Assembly (NCBI RefSeq): GCF_042677145.1
Contig: NZ_JBHTIT010000001.1
Location: 930,001-994,000, forward strand
Reading direction: 5' to 3'
Origin: Perlucidibaca wandonensis
GTDB taxonomy: Bacteria > Pseudomonadota > Gammaproteobacteria > Pseudomonadales > Moraxellaceae
DNA length: 64,000 bases
The position numbers and the translations under genes are program-made. Position 1 is the first letter of the stretch, and every line of letters starts with the position of its first letter. This document shows positions 1-7,179 of this stretch, in pieces. The notes beneath the pieces are model-generated. The model saw only the letters and a program-made list of their open reading frames with translations, was not told the origin of the DNA and made no database searches.

Positions 1-116
1 AGCCCATGGCTAATGCCATTGCTGATGCGTGGGTTGCGCTGATTGGTGCTGGCGTGTGGAATGAGCGTGGGACTTTTACTGAAGAAGGCGTGTCTTTCAT
101 CGAGCATCTCGCGTAA
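1..116 (+). CDS. C-terminal end of an unidentified protein (truncated by window start)
   Basis: An open frame enters from the left edge (first full codon at base 3) and stops at a TAA at 114-116. About 37 residues are visible, including the stretch GAGVWNERGTFTEEG, ending in EHLA. I do not recognise the family from this fragment. The gene points toward the convergent prpF gene and is followed by a 117-base gap and then a strong hairpin that could terminate it. Calling it coding is an inference from the uninterrupted frame reaching the edge. Confidence 0.5.
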   Translation, partial: PMANAIADAWVALIGAGVWNERGTFTEEGVSFIEHLA

Positions 117-138
117 TGGAAAAGGTGTTAGCAACTCG

Positions 139-168
139 TTGTTGATAACCATTCTCATTACTTTAAAT
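139..168 (+). promoter_or_regulatory. Fur-box-like site overlapping a possible promoter
   Basis: Bases 143-157 read TGATAACCATTCTCA, matching 12 of 14 specified positions of the 7-1-7 Fur box TGATAAT-n-ATTATCA. A -35-like TTGATA (142-147) lies inside it, and AT-rich -10-like DNA (TTTAAATG, 162-169) follows at roughly the right distance. No protein gene lies downstream on this strand, only a terminator, so the site may control a short non-coding transcript. Read by eye; the -10 is weak. Confidence 0.4.
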
Positions 169-174
169 GCGCGA

Positions 175-270
175 AACGCTTCCGTCAATGCAAATACGAA
201 TTGATTTCATTAAGGTTTACATGAAAGCCAATAAAAAAGCCCCTGCCAGAAAACTGAGAGGGGCTTTTTG
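175..270 (+). ncRNA. candidate iron-regulated small RNA
   Basis: Between the Fur-box-like promoter region and the intrinsic terminator at 234-269 lies about 95 bases without a convincing gene. It contains a small hairpin (TTTCAT 205-210 with ATGAAA 221-226) and ends in a GC-rich stem followed by five T. Fur box, short transcript and terminator is the architecture of RyhB/PrrF-type RNAs. I see no recognisable RyhB or PrrF core sequence, so this is inference from layout only. The U-run is short for an Hfq-binding RNA. Confidence 0.3.
234..269. terminator. bidirectional intrinsic terminator
   Basis: AAAAAGCCCCT (234-244) pairs perfectly with AGGGGCTTTTT (259-269) across a 14-base loop. It gives a T-run in both directions, so it can end transcription from the left on the plus strand and the prp operon, whose last gene prpF stops at 288, on the minus strand. 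Confidence 0.85.
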
Positions 271-287
271 CCTAGCTCAGCTAAGCA

Positions 288-1478
288 TCAGCCAGGTATA
301 CGCACCCAGCCTTCCATCAAGATACGTGCGCTACGGCTCATGATGGCTTTCGTCACAGTCCATTGGCCATCGACCAATGCAGCGGCGGCACCAACCTTCA
401 ATGTGCCAGATGGATGGCCAAAGCGCACCGACTCAAGCGCCTTGCCACCGGCGGCCAAGTTCACCAAGGTGCCCGGAATAGCCGCAGCCGTGCCAATCGC
501 CACTGCTGCCGTGCCCATCATGGCGTGATGCAACTTGCCCATAGACAGCGCGCGTACTAGCAAATCGATATCTTTCGCCGCAATAGTTTTACCGCTAGAC
601 GAGACATAGTCTGTCGGCGGCGCAACAAAGGCGACTTTAGGCGTGTGCTGGCGCGTCGCTGCTTCTGCTGGGGTTTTGATCAAGCCCATGCGTAAGGCAC
701 CTGCAATGCGAATAGCTTCCAAGCGCGCCAGTGCAGCGGGATTGCTATTGATAGCTTCGCGTAACTCAGTGCCGGTGTAGCCAATATCAGCGGCATTAAC
801 AAATACCGTTGGAATACCAGCCGAGATCATCGTTGCCTTTAGCTTGCCGCCGGTGACCACATCTTCTGGCACATCAAGTTCATCCACCAGATTGCCGGTG
901 GGAAACATTGAGCTACCCTCGCCGTCATCATCGGATGGATTCATGAACTCCAGCACGATTTCCGCAGCCGGAAAAGTCACGCCATCGAGCTCGAAATCGC
1001 CAGTCTCTTGCACTTGGCCATTACTTACCGGCACATGAGCAATAATGGTTTTGTGGATATTCGCCTGCCAAATGCGTACTACGCAGATGCCATTTTCTGG
1101 AATGCGTGCAGGGTCAACCAAGCCAGCATGCAAGGCGAAAGCACCGGCAGCTGTCGATAAATTACCGCAGTTGCCGCTCCAGTCGACAAAGGCTTTATCA
1201 ATAGAGACTTGGCCATAGAGGTAATCCACATCGTGCTCAGGCTGCGAACTTTTCGACAAAATCACGCATTTGCTGGTGCTAGAAGTCGCGCCGCCCATGC
1301 CGTCAATATGCGCGGCATAGGGGTCAGGACTGCCAATCACGCGCATAAAGAGCTGATTACGAGGCTCACCTGCTACCTGACAATTCGCTGGCAAATCCTG
1401 CAGGCGAAAAAAAACGCCTTTAGATGTGCCGCCACGAATATAGGTGGCCGGGACTTTTATTTGAGGAGCCGCGCTCAT
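288..1478 (-). CDS. prpF: 2-methylaconitate cis-trans isomerase PrpF
   Basis: 396 residues, the usual PrpF length. The N-terminus carries the family signature RGGTSKGVFF (about residues 15-24), and the two diaminopimelate-epimerase-like halves run the full length. PrpF converts the 2-methylaconitate isomer released by AcnD into the form that AcnD can hydrate, allowing the methylcitrate cycle to run without PrpD. Its ATG overlaps the acnD stop codon by 4 bp (ATGA), so the two are translationally coupled. It is the last gene of the prp operon and is followed by a strong terminator. No prpD or prpE is visible in the window. Confidence 0.95.
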   Translation of the reverse strand: MSAAPQIKVPATYIRGGTSKGVFFRLQDLPANCQVAGEPRNQLFMRVIGSPDPYAAHIDGMGGATSSTSKCVILSKSSQPEHDVDYLYGQVSIDKAFVDWSGNCGNLSTAAGAFALHAGLVDPARIPENGICVVRIWQANIHKTIIAHVPVSNGQVQETGDFELDGVTFPAAEIVLEFMNPSDDDGEGSSMFPTGNLVDELDVPEDVVTGGKLKATMISAGIPTVFVNAADIGYTGTELREAINSNPAALARLEAIRIAGALRMGLIKTPAEAATRQHTPKVAFVAPPTDYVSSSGKTIAAKDIDLLVRALSMGKLHHAMMGTAAVAIGTAAAIPGTLVNLAAGGKALESVRFGHPSGTLKVGAAAALVDGQWTVTKAIMSRSARILMEGWVRIPG

Positions 1479-4075
1479 GCCGTAGTGGCCTTTAAGAAGT
1501 CTTTGGCAAAGCGCTGCAACACGCCGCCGGCTTCATAAACCAAGGCTTCATCATCGGAGTCTAAGCGGCAAGTCATCGGCACGCGCACGACTTCGCCTGA
1601 GCGACGGTTAACGATCAAGGTCATTTCCGCGCCAGGTGAGCACTCGCCTTCGACATCGAAAGTTTCAGTGCCATCAATGCCTAGCGTGATGCGTGTAGTG
1701 CCGGCCTTGAACTCCAATGGCAATACGCCCATGCCGAGCAAGTTGGTGCGGTGAATACGCTCAAAACCTTCAGCGGCAATCACTTCCACGCCTGCCAAAC
1801 GCACGCCCTTAGCTGCCCAATCGCGTGATGAGCCTTGGCCGTAATCGGCACCAGCAACAATGATCAGCGGCTGCTTGCGCTCCATATAAGTCTCAATGGC
1901 TTCCCACATGCGCACTACCTTGCCTTCTGGTTCGATACGCGCCAATGATCCCTTCTTCACCTTGCCATCGACCACTGCCATTTCATTCATGAGCTGCGGG
2001 TTAGCAAAGGTCGCGCGCTGAGCCGTTAGATGGTCGCCGCGGTGTGTGGCATAGCTGTTGAAGTCTTCTTCTGGCACACCCATTTTGTGCAGGTATTCGC
2101 CAGCGGCTGAGTCCATCATGATCGCATTGGATGGCGATAAGTGATCGGTGGTGATGTTGTCTGGCAATACCGCCAACGCGCGCATACCTTTCATGGTGCG
2201 CTCACCGGCCAATGCGCCTTCCCAATACGGCGGACGGCGAATATAGGTGCTCATTTCGCGCCAGTCGTAAAGCGGTGATTTTGCGCGCTCGCTGTCTTTT
2301 TTCTCAAACATCGGGATGTAGATTTCGTTGAACTGCGATGGTTTCACCGACTTCGCGACAATGGCATCGATCTCTTCATCAGATGGCCAAATATCATGTA
2401 GACGAATCTCTTTACCATCGGCTATGCCCAGCACATCTTTCTCGATGTCAAAACGCACGGTACCAGCAATCGCGTAGGCAACGACCAAAGGTGGTGAAGC
2501 CAAAAATGCCTGCTTAGCATAGGGATGAATACGGCCGTCGAAGTTGCGGTTGCCCGACAACACGGCGGTGGCATAGAGATCACGATCGATGATTTCTTGC
2601 TGAATCACAGGGTCTAGTGCGCCCGACATGCCATTACAAGTAGTACAGGCGAACGCGACAATGCCGAAGCCCAGCGACTCAAGATCTTCCAACAAATTGG
2701 CGTCTTTCAAGTACAACTCAACCACTTTCGAGCCTGGTGCTAAGGATGATTTCACCCATGGTTTGCGTGTTAAGCCGAGCTTGCGAGCATTACGAGCAAT
2801 CAAACCGGCAGCGATAACGTTGCGTGGGTTCGAGGTGTTGGTACAACTGGTAATGGCCGCGATAATTACCGCGCCATCGGGCATTTGGCCATCAGCCTCT
2901 TGCGCTTGAGCTTTGTCTAAATCGACGGCGATACCACGTTCAGCCAAGGCCGACACGGGTAGGCGTTTGTGCGGGTTCGATGGGCCGGCCATATTGCGCA
3001 CGACGCTGGATAAATCGAAATGCAGCACGCGCTCATATACGGCGTTGTTTAGGCTGTCTGACCATAAGCCCGTTTGCTTGGCATAGGTTTCTACCAAGGC
3101 CACTTGCTCATCGGTACGACCAGTCAAGCGTAGATAAATCAGCGTTTGTTCATCGATAGAGAACAATGCAGCGGTTGCACCGTACTCTGGCGCCATATTA
3201 GAAATGGTCGCGCGGTCGCCAATGGTCAGGCCGGGAACGCCTTCACCGTAGAACTCAAGATAGCCACCGACTACTTTCTGCTGACGCAGGAACTCGGTCA
3301 TCGCCAGCACAATATCAGTCGCGGTTATGCCGGGCTGGCGCTTGCCAGTCAGCTCAACGCCAACCATTTCTGGCACGCGCATCATCGATGGGCGGCCGAG
3401 CATGACGTTCTCAGCTTCAAGACCACCAACGCCAACAGCGATCACACCGAGCGAGTCTACGTGTGGTGTGTGCGAGTCGGTGCCAACACAAGTATCTGGA
3501 AATGCCACGCCATCTTGGCTATGCACCACTGGCGACATTTTTTCCAAATTGATTTGGTGCATGATGCCGTTGCCGGCCGGAATCACATCGATATTATCGA
3601 AGGCAGTTTTTGTCCACTCGATAAAGTGAAAACGGTCTTCGTTGCGGCGATCTTCAATATCACGGTTTTTCTGGAATGCATCGGGGTCAGCACCACCGCT
3701 CTCGACGGCTAGCGAGTGATCAACAATCAGCTGCACTGGCACTACTGGATTCACTTTCGACGGGTCGCCGCCCTGCTCAGCAATGGCATCACGTAAGCCA
3801 GCAAGATCGACCAATGCGGTTTGGCCCAAAATGTCATGGCAGACTACGCGTGCTGGAAACCACGGAAAATCGCGGTCGCGGCGGCGCTCAATCAGCTGCA
3901 CCAAACAATCAGTAATGATGGCTGGGTCGGCCTTACGCACGATGTTTTCGGCGTGAATACGCGCGGTATATGGCAGGCTATCCCAAGCATTTGGCTTGAT
4001 GGCGTTAACGGCTGCGCGAGCATCGAAATACTCAAGCGAAGTGCCGACTAAGGGTTTACGAAATTCATTATTCAT
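1475..4075 (-). CDS. acnD: Fe/S-dependent 2-methylisocitrate dehydratase AcnD
   Basis: 866-residue aconitase-superfamily protein. The [4Fe-4S] cysteines are in TSCTNTSNP (Cys411) and CTTCNGMSG (Cys477, Cys480); the C-terminal swivel domain carries DYGQGSSRDWAAKG. It dehydrates 2-methylcitrate to 2-methylaconitate in propionyl-CoA catabolism. The assignment as AcnD rather than housekeeping aconitase A rests on context: it sits between prpC and prpF, and AcnD works only with PrpF. Its stop overlaps the prpF start. A 74-base gap with a stem-loop separates it from prpC. Confidence 0.93.
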   Translation of the reverse strand: MNNEFRKPLVGTSLEYFDARAAVNAIKPNAWDSLPYTARIHAENIVRKADPAIITDCLVQLIERRRDRDFPWFPARVVCHDILGQTALVDLAGLRDAIAEQGGDPSKVNPVVPVQLIVDHSLAVESGGADPDAFQKNRDIEDRRNEDRFHFIEWTKTAFDNIDVIPAGNGIMHQINLEKMSPVVHSQDGVAFPDTCVGTDSHTPHVDSLGVIAVGVGGLEAENVMLGRPSMMRVPEMVGVELTGKRQPGITATDIVLAMTEFLRQQKVVGGYLEFYGEGVPGLTIGDRATISNMAPEYGATAALFSIDEQTLIYLRLTGRTDEQVALVETYAKQTGLWSDSLNNAVYERVLHFDLSSVVRNMAGPSNPHKRLPVSALAERGIAVDLDKAQAQEADGQMPDGAVIIAAITSCTNTSNPRNVIAAGLIARNARKLGLTRKPWVKSSLAPGSKVVELYLKDANLLEDLESLGFGIVAFACTTCNGMSGALDPVIQQEIIDRDLYATAVLSGNRNFDGRIHPYAKQAFLASPPLVVAYAIAGTVRFDIEKDVLGIADGKEIRLHDIWPSDEEIDAIVAKSVKPSQFNEIYIPMFEKKDSERAKSPLYDWREMSTYIRRPPYWEGALAGERTMKGMRALAVLPDNITTDHLSPSNAIMMDSAAGEYLHKMGVPEEDFNSYATHRGDHLTAQRATFANPQLMNEMAVVDGKVKKGSLARIEPEGKVVRMWEAIETYMERKQPLIIVAGADYGQGSSRDWAAKGVRLAGVEVIAAEGFERIHRTNLLGMGVLPLEFKAGTTRITLGIDGTETFDVEGECSPGAEMTLIVNRRSGEVVRVPMTCRLDSDDEALVYEAGGVLQRFAKDFLKATTA

Positions 4076-4096
4076 AAGAGCTCTCTTTGTAAAATG

Positions 4097-4120
4097 CCCC
4101 GCCTTCTCGCGAAGGCAGGG
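4097..4120 (-). other. intergenic stem-loop between prpC and acnD
   Basis: CCCCGCCTTC (4097-4106) and GAAGGCAGGG (4111-4120) pair at 9 of 10 positions around a TCGC tetraloop. On the operon transcript it lies just past the prpC stop (4150) and before acnD. The sequence after it is only weakly T-rich (CATTTTAC), so it may be a partial terminator or mRNA-stabilising structure that sets prpC above acnD expression. Role inferred. Confidence 0.55.
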
Positions 4121-4149
4121 TTTGCGTCAACTAATGAGTCAAAAAAGGC

Positions 4150-5304
4150 TTATTTGCGATTTTTGATAGGCACGAATTTCTGATCTTCTGGGCCTGTGTA
4201 GTTGGCGCTTGGGCGAATGATTTTGCCGTCGATGCGCTGCTCAATGACGTGAGCTGACCAGCCGCTAGTACGGGCAATCACAAACAGCGGCGTGAACATA
4301 TCGGTGGGAATGCCCATCATGTGATAGCTCACAGCCGAGAACCAATCGAGGTTGGGGAACATCTTTTTCGCATCCCACATGGTCGACTCTAAACGCTCAG
4401 CGATGTCGTACATTTTCATGTTCGACTGCTCTTCGGAGAGCTCTTTCGCCACTTGCTTGATTACTTTGTTACGTGGGTCGGACACGGTATAGACCGGATG
4501 GCCAAAACCAATAACCACTTCTTTGCGCTCAACACGTGCGCGAATATCAGCTTCGGCTTCATCTGGATTGTCGTAGCGCTTTTGAATTTCAAACGCGACC
4601 TCATTGGCGCCGCCATGCTTAGGTCCACGCAATGCGCCGATGCCACCGCAGATTGCCGAGAACATATCGGAGCCAGTACCGGCAACAACACGCGAGGCGA
4701 AGGTTGAGGCGTTGAACTCATGCTCAGCATATAGAATTAGCGAGGTGTGCATGGCACGAACCCAGCTATCACGCGGCTTTTCGCCATGCAGCAAATGCAG
4801 GAAGTGGCCGCCGATGGAGTCGTCATCGGTTTCAACTTCAATACAGTTGCCGTTGTAAGCAAAGTGGTACCAATACAGCAGCATCGAGCCCAAGCAAGCC
4901 ATTAGTTTGTCGGCAATATCACGCGCGCCGGGATGATTGTGGTCATCTTTCTCAGGCTTTACACAACCTAGTACCGACACGCCAGTGCGCATCACGTCCA
5001 TGGGGTGAGCCGATGGTGGCAGCTGCTCAAGTGCTACCTTCACTGCTGCTGGCAAGCCACGCAAGGCTTTCAGTTTTGCTTTATAGCCGGCCAACTCAGC
5101 GGCGTTTGGCAGTTTGCCATGCACCAATAAGTGAGCAATTTCCTCGAACTCACTGGTGGTCGCTAAATCTAGGATGTCATAGCCACGATAGGCCAGATCG
5201 TTGCCAGTACGGCCAACGGTGCAGAGCGCGGTATTGCCAGCGGCTGTGCCCGACAAGGCGACGGATTTTTTCGGCTTGGGTAGCGTGCTTTTAACTTCAG
5301 TCAT
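4150..5304 (-). CDS. prpC: 2-methylcitrate synthase PrpC
   Basis: 384-residue citrate-synthase-family enzyme that condenses propionyl-CoA with oxaloacetate to 2-methylcitrate. Visible landmarks include the N-terminal RGYDILDLA block, the histidine-bearing SAHPMDVMRT and GPKHGGANE regions, and GFGHPVY with the catalytic His. It is shorter than the roughly 430-residue housekeeping type II citrate synthase and lacks its N-terminal domain. The ATG at 5304 lies 18 bases after the prpB stop, with a GGAG-type ribosome binding site in the gap. Operon position confirms the methylcitrate role. Confidence 0.95.
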   Translation of the reverse strand: MTEVKSTLPKPKKSVALSGTAAGNTALCTVGRTGNDLAYRGYDILDLATTSEFEEIAHLLVHGKLPNAAELAGYKAKLKALRGLPAAVKVALEQLPPSAHPMDVMRTGVSVLGCVKPEKDDHNHPGARDIADKLMACLGSMLLYWYHFAYNGNCIEVETDDDSIGGHFLHLLHGEKPRDSWVRAMHTSLILYAEHEFNASTFASRVVAGTGSDMFSAICGGIGALRGPKHGGANEVAFEIQKRYDNPDEAEADIRARVERKEVVIGFGHPVYTVSDPRNKVIKQVAKELSEEQSNMKMYDIAERLESTMWDAKKMFPNLDWFSAVSYHMMGIPTDMFTPLFVIARTSGWSAHVIEQRIDGKIIRPSANYTGPEDQKFVPIKNRK

Positions 5305-5322
5305 GGTCAGTCTCCTGGGGGC

Positions 5323-6216
5323 TTATTTGTTTTGTGAAAACAGCTGATCGATTTTGTCTTCGTAGCTGTGATAGTTGAGGAATTCATAAAGCTCTTTACG
5401 CTTTTGCATGAGGTCGAGCACATTGACCTGCGTGCCCTCTTTACGCACGGCTTCATACACGGCCAATGCCGCTTTCTGCATAGCGCGCGTGCCGGATAAG
5501 GGGTAAAGCACCATGGAAATACCCTGCTCGCCTAACTCTTGCGTGGTGTAGTACGGCGTGTCACCAAACTCAGTGATGTTGGCCAGCACTGGCACATTCA
5601 CCGCATCGCAAACTTGGCGATACATGGTGATGTCGGTCATGGCTTCAGCGAAAATAGCATCGGCACCAGCTTCAACATAGGCGCTGATACGATCAATCAC
5701 GCCATTCAACCCTTCTTTTTGCAGCGAGTCGGTGCGTGCCATAACGACAAATTCGCTATCGGTTTTAGCATCAACTGCAGCTTTCACGCGATCGACCATT
5801 TCGCCAATCGGCACGATTTCTTTATTGGGGCGATGACCGCAGCGCTTTTGTGCGACTTGATCTTCAATATGCACGGCAGCAACGCCAGCGCGGATCATCT
5901 CGGTCACGGTGCGCGAAATATTGAATGCGCCGCCCCAGCCTGTGTCGATGTCCACCAACAGTGGTGTGTCCGTAACGCTAGTGATACGGCGCGCGTCGAT
6001 CAGTACATCTTCCAATGAAGTCAGGCCTAAATCGGGCAAACCATAGGAGTAGTTGGCAACGCCGGCACCAGACAAATAAATTGCCTTATAGCCAACTTGG
6101 GTTGCCATCATCGCGGCATAGGCATTGACCGTGCCCATCACCTGTAATGGTTTTTCGCTGGCAATGGCGTCGCGGAAACGACGACCTGCGCTAAGCGTGC
6201 TTGAGTTAATTGCCAT
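5323..6216 (-). CDS. prpB: 2-methylisocitrate lyase PrpB
   Basis: 297 residues, typical for PrpB. It cleaves 2-methylisocitrate to pyruvate and succinate. The active-site loop KRCGHRPNK, with the catalytic Cys, and the metal-binding VDIDTGWGG and VMARTDS motifs of the PEP mutase/isocitrate lyase superfamily are present. Its ATG overlaps the stop codon of the upstream regulator by one base (TAATG), so regulator and first enzyme are co-transcribed and probably coupled. Confidence 0.95.
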   Translation of the reverse strand: MAINSSTLSAGRRFRDAIASEKPLQVMGTVNAYAAMMATQVGYKAIYLSGAGVANYSYGLPDLGLTSLEDVLIDARRITSVTDTPLLVDIDTGWGGAFNISRTVTEMIRAGVAAVHIEDQVAQKRCGHRPNKEIVPIGEMVDRVKAAVDAKTDSEFVVMARTDSLQKEGLNGVIDRISAYVEAGADAIFAEAMTDITMYRQVCDAVNVPVLANITEFGDTPYYTTQELGEQGISMVLYPLSGTRAMQKAALAVYEAVRKEGTQVNVLDLMQKRKELYEFLNYHSYEDKIDQLFSQNK

Positions 6217-7001
6217 TAGGCTCTCCTAGCCGGTGCATCCGGCGTGTCTGTTGTAAGTTCAGTGGTGTGATTAGTAGCGGGTTTAGTCACGACAGCGCCA
6301 TGAGCAGGATCAACACGCGCGGCAATATTGGCGCGGGCTGTGGCAATGTGACGCCGCATTAAAAACTCGGCGAGTTCGCCATCACGTGCCTCAATGGCAT
6401 CGAGAATGCGTTGATGCTCAGCCAGAGCCTGTTGCGGCCGACCTTCAGTAATAGAAAATTGGCCACGATAAATTCGCACGCGGTGATATAGCTCACCGCA
6501 GAGCATATGAATCAGCACGGCATTATGGCTGCCTTGAATGACGCGGTAATGAAAGTCGACGTTGCCCTCTTCTTGAATATAGGCACGACCTTCTTGTTCT
6601 TCGATTTGCTCAGCATGCTTGGCTAGTAGCTGCTTGAGCTCGGCAATTTCACTCGCCGGCATATGCTTAGCCGCCAAACGGCAAGCTAACCCTTCCAGGG
6701 TTTCGCGCACTTCATAAATCTGCAGCAGCTCTTCTAATGACAGCGCCATGATGCGCACGCCCACATGCGGGATGCGGGTAATGAGTTGGCGGCCTTCAAG
6801 GCGGCGCAATGCTTCACGTAATGGTCCGCGCGAAACGCCATAGCGAGCAGCTAATTCAGCTTCAGATATGCGTGAGCCCGCTTCAAGATCGCCGCGCACA
6901 ATGGCCTCTTGCATCAAGGCAAAAACTCTATCGGCCAGCGTCGTGCGAGCAGCTGAAGTATCAGCGGCATCTGCAACGGTGGGAGTGAGCTTCGGTGGCA
7001 T
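6216..7001 (-). CDS. GntR/FadR-family regulator of the prp operon
   Basis: 261 residues with an N-terminal winged helix-turn-helix (about 20-86, motif SEAELAARYGVSRGPLREALRRLE) and a C-terminal FCD ligand-binding domain (about 90-225) carrying the Asp/His metal-site residues. It heads the methylcitrate operon, like PmiR, the 2-methylisocitrate-sensing GntR regulator of Pseudomonas. The frame can be extended to a TTG at 7040, but that codon lies inside the -10 element of the only good promoter, and an operator-like palindrome would fall inside the gene, so I use the ATG at 7001. Autorepression by the operon's own product is likely. Confidence 0.88.
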   Translation of the reverse strand: MPPKLTPTVADAADTSAARTTLADRVFALMQEAIVRGDLEAGSRISEAELAARYGVSRGPLREALRRLEGRQLITRIPHVGVRIMALSLEELLQIYEVRETLEGLACRLAAKHMPASEIAELKQLLAKHAEQIEEQEGRAYIQEEGNVDFHYRVIQGSHNAVLIHMLCGELYHRVRIYRGQFSITEGRPQQALAEHQRILDAIEARDGELAEFLMRRHIATARANIAARVDPAHGAVVTKPATNHTTELTTDTPDAPARRA

Positions 7002-7009
7002 AAGCAGAT

Positions 7010-7021
7010 ATTGTCTACAAT
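7010..7021. promoter_or_regulatory. GntR operator copy 1 (ATTGTCTACAAT)
   Basis: Arms ATTGT and ACAAT are perfect inverted repeats around a CT centre, like the ATTGTATACAAT-type operators of FadR-subfamily regulators. It spans about +9 to +20 relative to the start predicted from the promoter at 7037-7065, an ideal place for repression. A second copy lies exactly 104 bp upstream. Confidence 0.65.
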
Positions 7022-7036
7022 CCTTGCGAAGCACCG

Positions 7037-7065
7037 ACAATAACGCGACGAAACTGACTGGTCAA
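7037..7065 (-). promoter_or_regulatory. sigma-70 promoter of the gntR-prpBC-acnD-prpF operon
   Basis: On the minus strand a -35 TTGACC (7060-7065) and a -10 TATTGT (7037-7042) are separated by exactly 17 bases. Transcription would begin near 7030, giving a leader of about 29 bases before the regulator's ATG at 7001. The flanking operator copies suggest negative control by the GntR protein. Confidence 0.65.
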
Positions 7066-7113
7066 GCCCATTTAAAACCAGATAGCGTAAAAGAAATGGG
7101 GACTCAAGAGACT

Positions 7114-7125
7114 TTTGTCTACAAT
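7114..7125. promoter_or_regulatory. GntR operator copy 2 (TTTGTCTACAAT)
   Basis: Shares 11 of 12 bases with the copy at 7010-7021, including the whole TTGTCTACAA core. The 104-bp spacing is close to ten helical turns, which would place two bound dimers on one face and permit a repression loop around the promoter. It also lies at about -90, so a separate effect on another start cannot be excluded. Confidence 0.55.
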
Positions 7126-7127
7126 TT

Positions 7128-7166
7128 ATAGCCAGCACTACTTTTAATAAAAATAGTGCTGGCTAT
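7128..7166. repeat. 13-bp perfect inverted repeat between the hydrolase gene and the prp promoter
   Basis: ATAGCCAGCACTA (7128-7140) and TAGTGCTGGCTAT (7154-7166) are exact inverted repeats with a 13-base AT-rich loop. It lies 14 bases past the stop of the hydrolase gene (7180, minus strand) and begins two bases from operator copy 2. No T-run follows the stem on either strand, so it is not a classical terminator, though it may serve as a weak one for the hydrolase gene. Confidence 0.6.
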
Positions 7167-7179
7167 GATGAGACCAGAA

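Noticed and set aside
221..352. Short plus-strand frame starting ATGAAAGCC after an AAGG
   Set aside because: It runs through the intrinsic terminator and then antisense to prpF; composition is not protein-like, so chance is likelier.
3146..3712. 188-codon plus-strand open frame inside acnD
   Set aside because: It is antisense to a highly conserved enzyme gene with clear motifs; its sequence resembles no family.
1475..4075. Annotation as housekeeping aconitase A
   Set aside because: Residues alone do not exclude it, but location between prpC and prpF and the requirement of AcnD for PrpF make AcnD the better call.
7002..7040. N-terminal extension of the GntR regulator to a TTG at 7040
   Set aside because: The TTG lies inside the -10 of the predicted promoter and upstream of the likely transcription start, and an operator palindrome would fall in the gene.
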